Positions 10,037 through 19,126 of a stretch of 64,000 bases of DNA are shown piece by piece. Positions within the stretch are counted from its first letter, which is position 1. Each line of letters starts with the position of its first letter. The notes under the pieces were generated by a model. That model was given only the letters and a program-made list of their open reading frames with translations. It did not search any database and was not told where the DNA came from. Source of the stretch: Halomonas organivorans (GTDB lineage: Bacteria > Pseudomonadota > Gammaproteobacteria > Pseudomonadales > Halomonadaceae); contig NZ_JACHXM010000016.1 of the NCBI RefSeq assembly GCF_014192055.1, forward strand, positions 23,492-87,491. Reading direction: 5' to 3'. Position numbers and translations under genes: made by a program.

Positions 10037-10620
10037 GCCCGTGGCTCCTGGTGGCGCGGCCGACGCTGGTCGGGCCAGCGACCGGGCCAGGCGGCCACCC
10101 AGTCGGCAAGACGCTCGAGGTCGTTGAGATCCAGCGCCTCCACGCCGACCGGCAAGGACGGCGCACCATCGCTGGCCACCGCCTTGATCCAGCCGTCCTC
10201 GGCGGCCCGCAGCGGCTTGCCCACGTCTTCACGATAGAGCTCCAGCTTGGGCAGTGGCCAGGCCTTGAAGCCCTCTACCAGCACCAGGTCCGGCGCCTGA
10301 GGCCGCACCATGGCAACCAGCTCGGCCAGATCGGCCTCGTCGCGGCCTGGCGTTTCCATCATCAGCGCGATCCGCGCCCGGGAAGCCACCAGCATCGGCT
10401 CGGCGCCGGCCTGGCGCAGCCGATGGCTGTCCTTGCCGGGCTGGTCCACGTCGAAGGCGTGGTGGGCGTGCTTGATCACCGCCACCCGAAGCCCGCGCTG
10501 ACGCAGCGCCGGCAGCAGCCGCTCCAGCAGGGTAGTCTTGCCGGTACCGCTCCAGGCGGCGATGCCCAGCAGCGGCAAGTCATCCAGCAGCGGCAGGGGG
10601 CCAGCGTTCGCATCGCTCAT
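10033..10620 (-). CDS. mobB: Molybdopterin-guanine dinucleotide biosynthesis adaptor
   Basis: This 195-residue GTP-binding protein carries the P-loop AAWSGTGKTTLLERL and the family segment VIKHAHHAFDVDQPGKDSHR. MobB assists MobA in guanylylating molybdopterin, though it is not essential in E. coli. Its ATG overlaps the mobA stop by four bases and its stop overlaps the moeA start, so translation is coupled on both sides. The C-terminus is extended and proline/arginine-rich compared with the usual length of about 170. Confidence 0.93.
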
Positions 10621-11204
10621 GGTCGCGTCTCCTCGAGACGCCGACGATCGGCCTCGGTGTTGAGGTTGGCGAAGGCCTCGGCACAGTCCGACATGTCCAC
10701 GGGCTGCCAGGCGTGACGCGCATACCAGCGATCGATCTTGCGTTCGCCGGCGGCCAGCGCCTGAGCCAGGTCGTCGGCCAGCGAGCGGCGGATCAGTGCC
10801 ACCACCGGGTGCAACCGCTCGCCGTCGTGGGCCACGGCGATGTCGGACTCGCCGCGGCCGTCGACCAGGCGAGCGACCAGGTCACCCGGCAGCGACGGGC
10901 TGTCGCAGGGCACCACCACTATCCAGTCGGTGGTCGCCGCCCGTAGTCCGCTATAGATCCCCATCAGCGGCCCCTGATACCCCGCCTCGACGTCGCCGAT
11001 GACCCGGTCGCCCCACTCGGCATAGGCATCGACATGGCGATTGGCATTGATCAGCAGCTCCGCCACACGACCGACGAGGGGTGCACGGGCATGGCAGACC
11101 AGGGGGCGACCGGCGAAAGGCGCGAGGCCCTTGTCGCGGCCGCCCATGCGTCGGCCCTGGCCACCGGCCAGGACCAGGCCGGTGAGGGCGTCACGATGGA
11201 TCAC
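10617..11204 (-). CDS. mobA: Molybdenum cofactor guanylyltransferase
   Basis: This 195-residue nucleotidyltransferase joins GMP to molybdopterin, making the bis-MGD form used by DMSO-reductase-family enzymes. The GTP-binding signature is VLAGGQGRRMGGRDKGL near the N-terminus, and VVVPCDSPSLP carries the metal-binding aspartate. It is the first gene of the minus-strand operon that ends with moaA. moaB/mogA and moeB are not in the window. Confidence 0.94.
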   Translation of the reverse strand: MIHRDALTGLVLAGGQGRRMGGRDKGLAPFAGRPLVCHARAPLVGRVAELLINANRHVDAYAEWGDRVIGDVEAGYQGPLMGIYSGLRAATTDWIVVVPCDSPSLPGDLVARLVDGRGESDIAVAHDGERLHPVVALIRRSLADDLAQALAAGERKIDRWYARHAWQPVDMSDCAEAFANLNTEADRRRLEETRP

Positions 11205-11421
11205 AACGAGGCTCCAGCAGGATGATCGGGCATGGCCTCATGATGCCTCAGCCTCGCCGCAGGTTCCATGACCAGAGGGTCAGGTTCGGTGCCGATCGCG
11301 ACATCGGAGGCGTCATGACTTATCGCCACGGCCTGCAAACGGTATCATCCGTCAATAATTTTCCACGACATACCATTCTCCGACATGAGCAGGATCGCGG
11401 CACGCACCGTGAACGATATCA

Positions 11422-12006
11422 ATGGATGAAGGTTTCGACGTAGGCGCACGCCTCCGCCAACTGCGCCTGGAACGGGGGCTTTCCCAGCGCGAGCTCGCCA
11501 AGCGCGCACAGGTCACCAACAGCAGCATCTCGCTGATCGAACAGAACAGCGTCAGCCCCTCGGTGAGTTCGTTGAAGAAGATCCTCGATGCCCTGCCGGT
11601 GTCGATCAGCGCCTTCTTCGCCGGGGAGGAAACCAGCCACCCCCGCCCTTTCTACAAGGCCGGCGAGCTGACCGAGATCGGCGACGGCAAGCTTTCCTGG
11701 CGGCTGGTCGCCGCCCGACGCCCGGATCGACGCATGTCGGTGCTCCACGAGCGCTATCCACCGGGCGCCGACAGCGGCGAGGAGATGCTCGAACACGACG
11801 GAGAGGAAGGCGGCGTGGTGATCTCCGGGCAGATCGAGATCACCGTCAACGGCGAGGTGGAAGTCCTTTCGGAAGGCGACGCCTACTACTTCGATTCACG
11901 CCTGCCCCACCGCTTTCGCAACATCGGCGAGCGCGAGTGCGTGATCGTCAGCGCCAATACCCCGCCGTCGTTCTCCGACGGCGGGGAAGAGTTGCATCAT
12001 GGGTAG
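11422..12006 (+). CDS. XRE-family regulator with C-terminal cupin domain
   Basis: This 194-residue protein has an N-terminal helix-turn-helix (about residues 8-62, GLSQRELAKRAQVTNSSIS) and a C-terminal cupin (about 110-185, with GEEGGVVISGQIEITV and DAYYFDSRLPHRF). This layout is shared by PuuR and SutR-like regulators, which bind small ligands in the cupin. The regulated gene is unknown. It is divergent from the molybdenum operon and convergent with mmsB, so either the divergent operon or a distant target is possible. Confidence 0.8.
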   Translation: MDEGFDVGARLRQLRLERGLSQRELAKRAQVTNSSISLIEQNSVSPSVSSLKKILDALPVSISAFFAGEETSHPRPFYKAGELTEIGDGKLSWRLVAARRPDRRMSVLHERYPPGADSGEEMLEHDGEEGGVVISGQIEITVNGEVEVLSEGDAYYFDSRLPHRFRNIGERECVIVSANTPPSFSDGGEELHHG

Positions 12007-12043
12007 TTGTGAGTGGTGAGCGGCGAGCCACGGGCAACATGCT

Positions 12044-12099
12044 GCCCGTAGCCCGTAGCCCGTAGCCCGTAGCCCGTAGCCCGTAGCCCGTAGCCCGAG
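12044..12099. repeat. Heptanucleotide tandem repeat, GCCCGTA x7 plus one variant
   Basis: Seven perfect copies of GCCCGTA occupy 12044-12092, then GCCCGAG at 12093-12099, ending one base before the mmsB stop codon. The unit differs by one base from the array after dinB (GCCCGTC). The preceding stretch shares GAGTGGTGAGC with the repeat at 5843. Confidence 0.95.
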
Positions 12100-12100
12100 G

Positions 12101-13003
12101 CTAGGACTCCTCCCCTGCCCGATACAGCGCCTGAATGCTGGAAAAGTCGAGCCGACCGCTGCCCTGGGCGCTGTGCAGGGCGAACAGGTTGCGAGCCTGG
12201 GAGCCCATGGGCACGCTGGCGCGGGTCTTGAGCGCCAGCTCCCAGGCAAGCCCCAGGTCCTTGGCCATCAGGTCGGTGAGGAAGCCGCCCTGATAGTCGC
12301 GGGACGCCGCCGAGCCCTCCATCACCCCCGGCCAGGGGTTATAGACGTTGAGCGCCCAGTTGCCGCCGCTGCTCTGCTTCATGATCTCGGACAGCACGGC
12401 GGGATCCAGCCCATTCCTGACGCCCAGTGCCAGTGCCTCTGCCGTGCCGCTCATCAGGATGCCGAGCAGCATGTTGTTGCAGATCTTGGCCACCTGGCCG
12501 GCACCCACCTCGCCGGCATGGAAGATGTTCTTGCCCATGACCTCGAGCACCGGCGTCGCCTTCTCGAAGCCGGCCGCGTCCCCGCCGACGATGAAGGTCA
12601 GGGTGCCGGCCTTGGCACCGCCGATGCCCCCGGAGACGGGGGCGTCCAGGTAGGTCAGGCCGCGTGCGGCCGCGGCCTCGCCCACCAGGCGAGCATCGTC
12701 CGGGGAGATGGTCGAGGCATCGATGATCAGCGGCTGGTGCGCCAGGTCGTCGAGCAGCCCGGGCGACTGGTCGCTGCCGAGATAGAGCCCGCGCACGTGG
12801 GCGCCGGCAGGCAGCATGGAGATGACCACCTCGGCGTCGCGACAGGCGGCCGCGGCGCTATCGGCGCGCCGGGCGCCCTGCCCCTCCAGCGCCGCCACGG
12901 CATCCTCGACCAGGTCGAAGACGCAGACGTCATGGCCGGCGCCCAGAAGGTTGGCGGCCATCGGCGCGCCCATGTTGCCGAGTCCGATGAAGGCGATTGT
13001 CAT
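12101..13003 (-). CDS. mmsB: 3-hydroxyisobutyrate dehydrogenase
   Basis: This 300-residue NAD-dependent enzyme oxidises 3-hydroxyisobutyrate to methylmalonate semialdehyde in valine breakdown. The Rossmann motif is FIGLGNMGAPMAANLL. The substrate segment is DAPVSGGIGGAKAGTL and the catalytic lysine lies in KICNNMLLG. The start MTIAFIG at 13003 has AAGGAG at the right distance; the longer open frame runs into a palindromic repeat. It lies downstream of the hydroxyisobutyryl-CoA hydrolase and acyl-CoA dehydrogenase genes, so the three form consecutive steps. Confidence 0.93.
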   Translation of the reverse strand: MTIAFIGLGNMGAPMAANLLGAGHDVCVFDLVEDAVAALEGQGARRADSAAAACRDAEVVISMLPAGAHVRGLYLGSDQSPGLLDDLAHQPLIIDASTISPDDARLVGEAAAARGLTYLDAPVSGGIGGAKAGTLTFIVGGDAAGFEKATPVLEVMGKNIFHAGEVGAGQVAKICNNMLLGILMSGTAEALALGVRNGLDPAVLSEIMKQSSGGNWALNVYNPWPGVMEGSAASRDYQGGFLTDLMAKDLGLAWELALKTRASVPMGSQARNLFALHSAQGSGRLDFSSIQALYRAGEES

Positions 13004-13026
13004 GGCGTTGCTCCTTGAGTCCGATA

Positions 13027-13189
13027 CAGGAAACACTGCTTGAATGCCGGCGCAGGCAAGTCGCATCATGGCGCGGTGCTGGCACGCCAGCTCGGTCGAA
13101 AGCTCGCCTAACCCCTCGTTATGTCTCGCTTTCTGTGCTCCGTGCGCCTTGCGCTTCACTATGCTCGGCGATTTACTCAGCACTTCCTG
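13027..13189. repeat. Degenerate palindromic element with GGAAACACTG-type ends (element E)
   Basis: The left end CAGGAAACACTGCTTGAAT is mirrored at the right end by ATTTACTCAGCACTTCCTG. The left end shares the 15-mer GGAAACACTGCTTGA with the element at 51294. The interior has little obvious pairing. It fills most of the 231-base gap upstream of mmsB. Confidence 0.55.
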
Positions 13190-13234
13190 AAGGCTGTTGA
13201 TGTTGTTGTGCAATACGGCAACCGCGCGAGTCGA

Positions 13235-14392
13235 CTAGCCGACCCGGCGGCCTACGCCGAGGTCTCTCAACGGGTGCGCCTCGCTCGACCAGGGCGAGGT
13301 CAGCATCGCCTGGATGTCGGCCTCGGGAACACCGTTCACGTCAGCATGCGACCAGCGAGGCTGCTTGTCCTTGTCGATCAGCAGGGCACGCACGCCCTCG
13401 ACCAGGTCGCCGCGCAGACAGCACTGTACAGAGAGCGCGAGTTCGTCGCGGAAGGCGTCGGCCAGGCTGGTGTGGCGATGGCGATCCAGCATTCGCCACA
13501 CCAGGTGGGCGGTCATGGGGCAGCCGGCGGCAAGCCGGGCGCGATTGGCCGCGAGCCAGGGATCGTCGCGATCGTCGGCCAGGATGCGCGTCACGGCATC
13601 GCCGGCACCGACCTCGCCGACCAGCGACTGCAGGTGATCGCGGCGCGGCCAGACCTGGCCCTCGGGCGCGGCGTCCCGAGCCTCGAAACGATCGAGCACG
13701 CCCTCCACGGCCAACCGGCAATCGGCCGGCTCGCGATCACCGAAGTCGGCCTCGGCCAGGGCGCCAAGCAGATCATCGCGGCGTTCACGCGGCACGAAGC
13801 GGTCCGCCAGCCCCAGGTCCAGGGCGTCGCGGGCATTGAGCTGGGCGCCGGTGAGCCCCAGATAGGCGCCGATGCCGGGGGGCATGCGATTGAGGAACCA
13901 GCTGGCGCCGATGTCCGGATAGAGGCCGATGGTGATCTCGGGCATGGCGATGCGCGTGGTCTCGGTGACCAGTCGCTGGAAGCCGCCGGCCATCAGCCCC
14001 AGGCCGCCGCCCATGACGATGCCATCGCCCCATACCATCAGCGGCTTGGGATAGGTATGGATACGATGGTCGAGCCGATATTCGGCGGTGAAATAGGTCT
14101 CGGGAAACAGGCCGCCGCGCGCCGCACCGCGGACATCCCCTTCCTCGGCGAGAGAGCGGTACAGCGCCACCACGTCACCGCCGGCACAGAACGCCTTGTC
14201 ACCGGCCCCCTCGAGCCACACAGCGACCATGCTGCGGTCCACCGCCCAGGCCTCTAGCTTGGCCGCCAAAGACTGGATCATCTCCAGCGACAGGGCATTG
14301 AGCGACTTCGGGGCATTGAGGGTGGCCACGCCCACCCGGCCGCCACCGCGCGTGGGCAATTCGTCGAAACTGACCGCAAGGTCCGACATCAC
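13235..14392 (-). CDS. 3-hydroxyisobutyryl-CoA hydrolase (enoyl-CoA hydratase family)
   Basis: This 385-residue crotonase-fold protein has the oxyanion region KAFCAGGDVVALY, the glycine-rich GDGIVMGGGLGLM and PEITIGLYPDIGASWFL. The length beyond 350 and the C-terminal segment RALLIDKDKQPRW are typical of 3-hydroxyisobutyryl-CoA hydrolases, not of short enoyl-CoA hydratases. It would release 3-hydroxyisobutyrate for MmsB, whose gene is next downstream. Either of two adjacent ATG codons (14392 or 14389) could be the start. Confidence 0.88.
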   Translation of the reverse strand: MMSDLAVSFDELPTRGGGRVGVATLNAPKSLNALSLEMIQSLAAKLEAWAVDRSMVAVWLEGAGDKAFCAGGDVVALYRSLAEEGDVRGAARGGLFPETYFTAEYRLDHRIHTYPKPLMVWGDGIVMGGGLGLMAGGFQRLVTETTRIAMPEITIGLYPDIGASWFLNRMPPGIGAYLGLTGAQLNARDALDLGLADRFVPRERRDDLLGALAEADFGDREPADCRLAVEGVLDRFEARDAAPEGQVWPRRDHLQSLVGEVGAGDAVTRILADDRDDPWLAANRARLAAGCPMTAHLVWRMLDRHRHTSLADAFRDELALSVQCCLRGDLVEGVRALLIDKDKQPRWSHADVNGVPEADIQAMLTSPWSSEAHPLRDLGVGRRVG

Positions 14393-14411
14393 TGTCTCTC
14401 CTGGTGTCCGG

Positions 14412-15578
14412 TTACTGAAGCGATTCGATGACGCCGTCGGCCAGCAGCCGGCGGGCGACGATCAGCCGCATGATCTCGTTGGTCCCCTCGAGGATCTGGT
14501 GGACCCGAGTGTCGCGCACCAACCGCTCCAGGGGATATTCGCGGATATAACCATAGCCGCCGTGCAGTTGCAGGGCCTCGTTGCAAACGTTGAAGCCCAT
14601 GTCGGTGGCGAAGCGCTTGGCCATGGCGCAATGCGCGGTGGCTTCGGGATCGCCCTGGTCGAGCCGCCAGGCGGCATGGCGCACCATCAGCCGGGCCGCC
14701 GTGAGTTCGCTGGCCATGTCGGCGAGCTTGAACTGCAGGGCCTGGAAGCTCGCCAGCTCGCGGCCGAACTGCTTGCGCTCGGCCATGTAGTCGCGCGACA
14801 GGGTCAGCGCCTGCTGGGCGGCCCCCAGCGAACAGCTGGCGATGTTCAGGCGACCGCCGTCGAGCCCCTTCATGGCGAACCTGAAGCCCTCGCCCTCATC
14901 ACCAAGGCGGTTGCCCACCGGCACCCGCACCCCATCGAAGCTGATCAGGCAGGTCGGCTGGCTCTTCCAGCCCATCTTCTCTTCCTTCTTGCCGACCACC
15001 ACGCCTTCGGCATCGGCCGGCACCAGGATCGCCGAGACGCCAGCGGCGCCGCTGTCCGGTTCGCCGGTGCGCGCCATCACCACCAGCACGTCGGTGGCAC
15101 CGGCCCCGGAGATGAACATCTTCGAGCCGCTGATGACGTATTCGTCGCCTTCCCTGACCGCCCGGGTCTTGAGGCTGGCGGCATCCGAACCGGCGCCCGG
15201 CTCGGTAAGACAGTAGGAGCCCAGGGCATCACCGGCTATCATGGCCGGGACATAGCGCTCGCGCAGGGCATCGCTGCCCCAGCTGGCGACCATCCAGGTC
15301 ACCATGTTGTGAATGGTCAGGTAGGCGGTGGTGGCGATGCAGCCCTGGGCAAGCTGCTCGAAGATCAGCGACGCATCGAGACGCGACAGGCCCAGGCCGC
15401 CCTGCGCCTCCGGTGTGTAGATGCCGAGGAAGCCGGCCTCGCCGGCGCGGCGGATCACGTCAACCGGGAAATGGCTCCGCGCGTCCCAGTCGGCGGCGTG
15501 CTCGGCCAGCTCGACCCGGGCGAAATCGGCGGCGGCATCGGCCAGCGCCTTCTGGTCATCGGTGAGCGCAAAATCCAT
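14412..15578 (-). CDS. Acyl-CoA dehydrogenase, probable isobutyryl-CoA dehydrogenase
   Basis: This 388-residue FAD enzyme has the family segments YCLTEPGAGSDAASLKT, ISGAGATDVLVVMART, RKQFGRELASFQALQFKLA, LQLHGGYGYIREYPLER and ILEGTNEIMRLIVARR. By neighbours it should oxidise isobutyryl-CoA to methacrylyl-CoA in valine catabolism; a specificity for 2-methylbutyryl-CoA cannot be excluded. It is the first gene of the minus-strand catabolic unit and is divergent from the LiuR-like gene, with a palindromic operator in the shared promoter region. The enoyl-CoA hydratase and mmsA steps are not in the window. Confidence 0.9.
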   Translation of the reverse strand: MDFALTDDQKALADAAADFARVELAEHAADWDARSHFPVDVIRRAGEAGFLGIYTPEAQGGLGLSRLDASLIFEQLAQGCIATTAYLTIHNMVTWMVASWGSDALRERYVPAMIAGDALGSYCLTEPGAGSDAASLKTRAVREGDEYVISGSKMFISGAGATDVLVVMARTGEPDSGAAGVSAILVPADAEGVVVGKKEEKMGWKSQPTCLISFDGVRVPVGNRLGDEGEGFRFAMKGLDGGRLNIASCSLGAAQQALTLSRDYMAERKQFGRELASFQALQFKLADMASELTAARLMVRHAAWRLDQGDPEATAHCAMAKRFATDMGFNVCNEALQLHGGYGYIREYPLERLVRDTRVHQILEGTNEIMRLIVARRLLADGVIESLQ

Positions 15579-15673
15579 GGGAACCTCTCGTCATACGGCT
15601 TGGGAGAACGGGATCCGGGTCGGTCGCCGGCCGGCCGCGCCACACGGGCGATCGCCAACCGGCCACGACAACC

Positions 15674-15693
15674 AACCTAGCACTTGCTTGGTT
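15674..15693. promoter_or_regulatory. Second inverted repeat in the catabolic promoter region
   Basis: AACCTAGCACTTGCTTGGTT is an imperfect dyad (8 of 10 base pairs) about 95 bases before the acyl-CoA dehydrogenase start and 32 bases from the LiuR-like palindrome. It resembles operators of TetR-family fatty-acid regulators in general form. No such regulator is encoded nearby, so its role is unknown. Confidence 0.4.
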
Positions 15694-15725
15694 TATCCCA
15701 TATCACCCCATGGTCGAACAAGCAC

Positions 15726-15741
15726 TTTACGTTAACGTAAA
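15726..15741. promoter_or_regulatory. LiuR-type operator palindrome
   Basis: TTTACGTTAACGTAAA is a perfect 16-bp palindrome midway between the acyl-CoA dehydrogenase gene and the MerR-family regulator gene. It has the TTTACGT...ACGTAAA pattern that I associate with LiuR sites in proteobacteria. It probably serves both divergent promoters, repressing until branched-chain acyl-CoA intermediates accumulate. Confidence 0.75.
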
Positions 15742-15800
15742 CCTCGTCTAGGGTTTCCTGACGAGGTGGGAAACCGCCGGCGGACCACCCGGCTACAGGA

Positions 15801-16253
15801 ATGATCGTCATGAGTCGAACCTCATCACAGGCCCCGGAAGCCAGTTCGGACGCCCTGCCCCGGCAGCAGCGTACCTACAGCATCGGCGAGCTGGCGAAAA
15901 TGTTCGAGGTGACGCCGCGCACCATTCGCTTCTACGAACAGGAAGGACTGCTGGCGCCGAGCCGGCAAGGCCAGAAGCGTATCTACCGCGAGAAGGACCG
16001 CGTGCGCCTCAAGCTGACGCTGCGCGGGAAGCGTCTGGGCTTCTCGCTGGCCGAAATCCGGGAAGTGGTGATGATGTACGACGCCATGCCCGACGGAAAC
16101 GCGCGCCAGCTGAAACGCCTGCTGGAAATCCTCAAGGAGAAGCGCGCCGATCTTGAGCAGCAGCTCGAGGACATCCGCCTGATGCGCATGGAGATCGACG
16201 ACGTGGATCAGCGGGCGCGAGAGGTGTTGCGCCATCTGGACCAGGAAGACTGA
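15801..16253 (+). CDS. liuR: LiuR-like MerR-family regulator of branched-chain amino acid catabolism
   Basis: The 150-residue protein has an N-terminal MerR helix-turn-helix ([20 protein letters not shown]) followed by [18 protein letters not shown] and a long C-terminal coiled-coil helix (about residues 95-150). It lacks the metal-binding cysteines of CueR or ZntR. LiuR proteins repress leucine, isovalerate and related catabolic genes. The context fits: divergent acyl-CoA dehydrogenase operon, acyl-CoA synthetase downstream and a perfect palindrome in the gap. The start could be 15801 or the ATG at 15810. Confidence 0.85.
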   Translation: MIVMSRTSSQAPEASSDALPRQQRTYSIGELAKMFEVTPRTIRFYEQEGLLAPSRQGQKRIYREKDRVRLKLTLRGKRLGFSLAEIREVVMMYDAMPDGNARQLKRLLEILKEKRADLEQQLEDIRLMRMEIDDVDQRAREVLRHLDQED

Positions 16254-16255
16254 AA

Positions 16256-16294
16256 GCATCGAGCGACGTTCCTGCAAGCAGCGTCGCTCGATGC
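16256..16294 (+). terminator. Strong hairpin between liuR and the acyl-CoA synthetase gene
   Basis: GCATCGAGCGACG (16256-16268) pairs perfectly with CGTCGCTCGATGC (16282-16294), a 13-bp stem with a 13-base loop. No U tract follows, so it may be a transcript-stabilising or attenuating hairpin inside a shared transcript instead of a full terminator. Confidence 0.55.
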
Positions 16295-16363
16295 CGGCCG
16301 GGCCGTGATCCCCGGGGCGCGCACCCCGCTCCCTGCGTTCATGCCACAACAACGAGAGCCACC

Positions 16364-18055
16364 ATGTCACGCCTAACCCGTCACAACAGCTACGTCAGCG
16401 GCATCAGCGACACCCCCCTGAAGGGACAGACCATCGGCGACTGCTTCGACGACACCGTCGCCCGTTTTCCCGACCATGACGCCCTGATAAGCCGCCACCA
16501 GGGACTGCGCTACAGCTGGAGCACCCTGCAGGACGCGGTAGACCGGGCGGCCCGCGCGCTGCTGGCGCTGGGCGTCGCCAAGGGAGATCGGGTCGGCATC
16601 TGGTCGCCGAACTGCGCCGAGTGGACCATCACCCAGTTCGCCACCGCCAAGCTTGGCGCCATTCTGGTCAACATCAACCCAAGCTATCGCACCCACGAGC
16701 TGGAATATGCCCTCAAGCAATCGGGCACCTCCACGCTCATCCTGCAAGGTGCCTTCAAGACGTCCGATTACGTCGCCACCCTGGCCGAACTGGTGCCGGA
16801 GCTTAGCGAGGGCACACCGGCCCACGTCGACAGCCCCGTACTGCCGGACCTCGAGCGCGTGATCTGCCTCGACGCCGAGCGTGCCCTACCGGGCATGTAT
16901 ACCTGGGAAGGGATGCTCGCCTACGCCGACGAAGTGCCCGCTTCGCGGCTGGCCGAGGTGCAGGCCGGGCTGCAGTTCGACGAACCGATCAATATCCAGT
17001 ACACCTCGGGCACCACCGGTGCACCCAAGGGCGCTACCCTCTCGCACCACAACATCCTCAACAACGGTTTCTTCGTGGCGCGTACCATGGGCCTCAGCGA
17101 GGCCGATCGCATGGTGATCCCGGTGCCGCTCTATCACTGCTTCGGCATGGTGATGGGTAACCTGGGCTGCATGACCCACGGCGCGGCGATGATCTACCCG
17201 GGCGACGGTTTCGACCCCCATGCCACCCTGCAGAGCGTTGCCGAAGAGCGCGCCACCGCCCTCTACGGCGTACCGACCATGTTCATCGCCGAGCTGGAGC
17301 ATCCAGAGTTCGAGACGTTCGATCTCTCCAGCCTGCGCACCGGCGTCATGGCCGGTTCCATCTGCCCCATCGAGGTGATGCGTCGGGTCATCGACCAGAT
17401 GCACATGGAAGGGGTCACCATCTGCTATGGCATGACCGAGACCAGCCCGGTCAGCCTGCAGACCCAGACCGACGCGCCGCTGGACAAGCGAGTGACCACG
17501 GTGGGCACCATTCACCCCCACCTGGAGGTCAAGCTGGTCAGCCCGGACAGCGGTGCGGTGGTACCACGAGGCGAGACCGGCGAACTGTGCACCCGCGGCT
17601 ACAGCGTGATGCTGGGTTACTGGAACAACGAAGAAGCCACCGACAAGGCCATCGACTCGGCCGGTTGGATGCACACCGGCGACCTGGCGACCATGGATGA
17701 CGAGGGCTACGTGGCCATCGTGGGACGCATCAAGGACATGATCATCCGCGGCGGCGAGAACATCTACCCCCGCGAGATCGAGGACTTTCTGTACACTCAT
17801 CCGGCGATCTCCGACGTGCAGGTGATCGGCGTGCCCGACGAAAAGTACGGCGAGGAGGTCATGGCCTGGGTCAAGCTCAGCGACGGAGAAGCGCTCGACG
17901 AAGAGGCCCTCAAGGCCTTCTGCCAGGGCAGGATCGCCCACTACAAGGTCCCCCGCTACGTGAAGTTCGTCGACGAGTTTCCGATGACCGTTACCGGCAA
18001 GATCCAGAAGTTCAAGATGCGCGAGGAAGCCACCCACGAGCTAGGGCTGGACTGA
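16364..18055 (+). CDS. Acyl-CoA synthetase (AMP-binding), LiuR-linked
   Basis: This 563-residue adenylate-forming ligase activates a carboxylic acid with ATP and CoA. Motifs are [16 protein letters not shown] (P-loop-like A3), [42 protein letters not shown] and the catalytic Lys in VTGKIQKFK near the C-terminus. It follows the LiuR-like gene by about 110 bases on the same strand, which points to short branched-chain or medium-chain acids as substrates. The exact chain length cannot be read from sequence. Confidence 0.88.
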   Translation: MSRLTRHNSYVSGISDTPLKGQTIGDCFDDTVARFPDHDALISRHQGLRYSWSTLQDAVDRAARALLALGVAKGDRVGIWSPNCAEWTITQFATAKLGAILVNINPSYRTHELEYALKQSGTSTLILQGAFKTSDYVATLAELVPELSEGTPAHVDSPVLPDLERVICLDAERALPGMYTWEGMLAYADEVPASRLAEVQAGLQFDEPINIQYTSGTTGAPKGATLSHHNILNNGFFVARTMGLSEADRMVIPVPLYHCFGMVMGNLGCMTHGAAMIYPGDGFDPHATLQSVAEERATALYGVPTMFIAELEHPEFETFDLSSLRTGVMAGSICPIEVMRRVIDQMHMEGVTICYGMTETSPVSLQTQTDAPLDKRVTTVGTIHPHLEVKLVSPDSGAVVPRGETGELCTRGYSVMLGYWNNEEATDKAIDSAGWMHTGDLATMDDEGYVAIVGRIKDMIIRGGENIYPREIEDFLYTHPAISDVQVIGVPDEKYGEEVMAWVKLSDGEALDEEALKAFCQGRIAHYKVPRYVKFVDEFPMTVTGKIQKFKMREEATHELGLD

Positions 18056-18134
18056 GCCTCCCGGCGGCTCGGCAGAAATTGCATTGTGGGGCCTTATCGC
18101 GATTGAATAGCCTCTCCTCATTCGGGAATGGCGC

Positions 18135-18440
18135 ATGACCTCACTGGCCTGGACACCGCACTCTTGCCGCTTGTGGCAGCGCCTGCTGGCGCTGCTGCTG
18201 GTCATGACGTTGGCCATCGCTTCCCTCTCCAGCCATGCCTCCACCGAGGCCTGTCAGGCCGAGTGTGCCACGTTCCAGCTCGACTCGCCCGACTCTGGCG
18301 ACGCCTGCGGCACGGCCTGTGCCGCGCCCGTCGCGTCCCGGTTTCCGGCGGCAGTGGCCTCTCGCGGCCTGACCGCCGCCGTGGTCACCCTCGCCAGTGA
18401 CCACGTGCCCCAGCCGCCACGACGCCCTCCAAGATCCTGA
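18135..18440 (+). CDS. Cysteine-containing exported protein of unknown function
   Basis: This 101-residue protein starts with a basic stretch and a hydrophobic segment (about residues 14-33) ending in SSHAS, which looks like a signal peptide. The mature part has four cysteines in the pattern EACQAEC and DACGTAC. The tail is Pro/Arg-rich. It precedes a 47-residue membrane peptide and a DUF411 protein, so a metal-related role (copper) is inferred from neighbours only. I do not recognise the family; a CopL-like protein is one possibility. Confidence 0.6.
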   Translation: MTSLAWTPHSCRLWQRLLALLLVMTLAIASLSSHASTEACQAECATFQLDSPDSGDACGTACAAPVASRFPAAVASRGLTAAVVTLASDHVPQPPRRPPRS

Positions 18441-18522
18441 CGACTCCCCGGGCCCATGCCCGCCATCCAACGCGTTTCGCATCCACCCGCCGTTGACGGC
18501 AACGGCGCCAGGGAGTCGCACC

Positions 18523-18666
18523 ATGTTGATCGACTGTTTCGCCACCATGGATCACATGGGATGGCCAGGCTGGCTGATGCCGCCGGCCGTCCTGCTGCTG
18601 CTGGGGCTCGGTATCGCCGCCCTCATCAAATACTTGTTCACGACCCACAAGGGAGATCGCTCATGA
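18523..18666 (+). CDS. 47-residue single-span membrane peptide
   Basis: The peptide begins MLIDCFATMDHMGW, has one hydrophobic span (about residues 18-39, rich in Leu) and ends KYLFTTHKGDRS. AGGGAG lies seven bases before the ATG, and its stop overlaps the start of the DUF411 gene (ATGA), which strongly supports real translation. The Met/His/Cys-rich N-terminus would suit copper binding, but this is inference. Confidence 0.7.
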   Translation: MLIDCFATMDHMGWPGWLMPPAVLLLLGLGIAALIKYLFTTHKGDRS

Positions 18667-19103
18667 GACCCGCCTTTCCCCACCTGCTGCTGTTTGCCGG
18701 CCTGCTGCTGGGGGCCGGCACCGCGCAGGCCGCCCTGCCGGACACCGCTATCCTCTACAAGAATCCCCAGTGCGGCTGCTGCGACGGCTATGCCCGCCAC
18801 CTCGAGCAATTGGGCATCGACGTTACCATCGTCGACGACCGTGAACTCGGCGAGGTAAAGCAAGCCGCCGGCGTTCCCTACGGGCAAGGTTCCTGCCATA
18901 CCGTCGAGATCGGCGACTACGTGATCGAGGGCCATGTCCCGATGGCCGCGTTGAAAGCGCTGTTCGAGCAACACCCCGACACCGACGGCATCGGCCTGGC
19001 GGGCATGCCGAGCGGCACTCCCGGCATGCCGGGACCGCAGCACGCCCCCTATGAGGTCTACCAGTTCCGCGACCATCAAGCGTCGCCGTTCATGACGCTG
19101 TAA
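18663..19103 (+). CDS. DUF411 periplasmic metal-binding protein
   Basis: This 146-residue protein has a signal peptide (cleavage near GTAQAA) and the DUF411 core, with YKNPQCGCCDGYARHLEQLG holding the CGCC motif, GVPYGQGSCHT and GYVIEGHVP-like sequence. DUF411 proteins (CopG-like) occur in copper resistance clusters. The C-terminal extension is Gly/Met/Pro-rich. Translation is coupled to the upstream 47-residue peptide, and a terminator follows at 19127. Confidence 0.88.
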   Translation: MRPAFPHLLLFAGLLLGAGTAQAALPDTAILYKNPQCGCCDGYARHLEQLGIDVTIVDDRELGEVKQAAGVPYGQGSCHTVEIGDYVIEGHVPMAALKALFEQHPDTDGIGLAGMPSGTPGMPGPQHAPYEVYQFRDHQASPFMTL

Positions 19104-19126
19104 AGACTCTCGATCACCAACGCACC

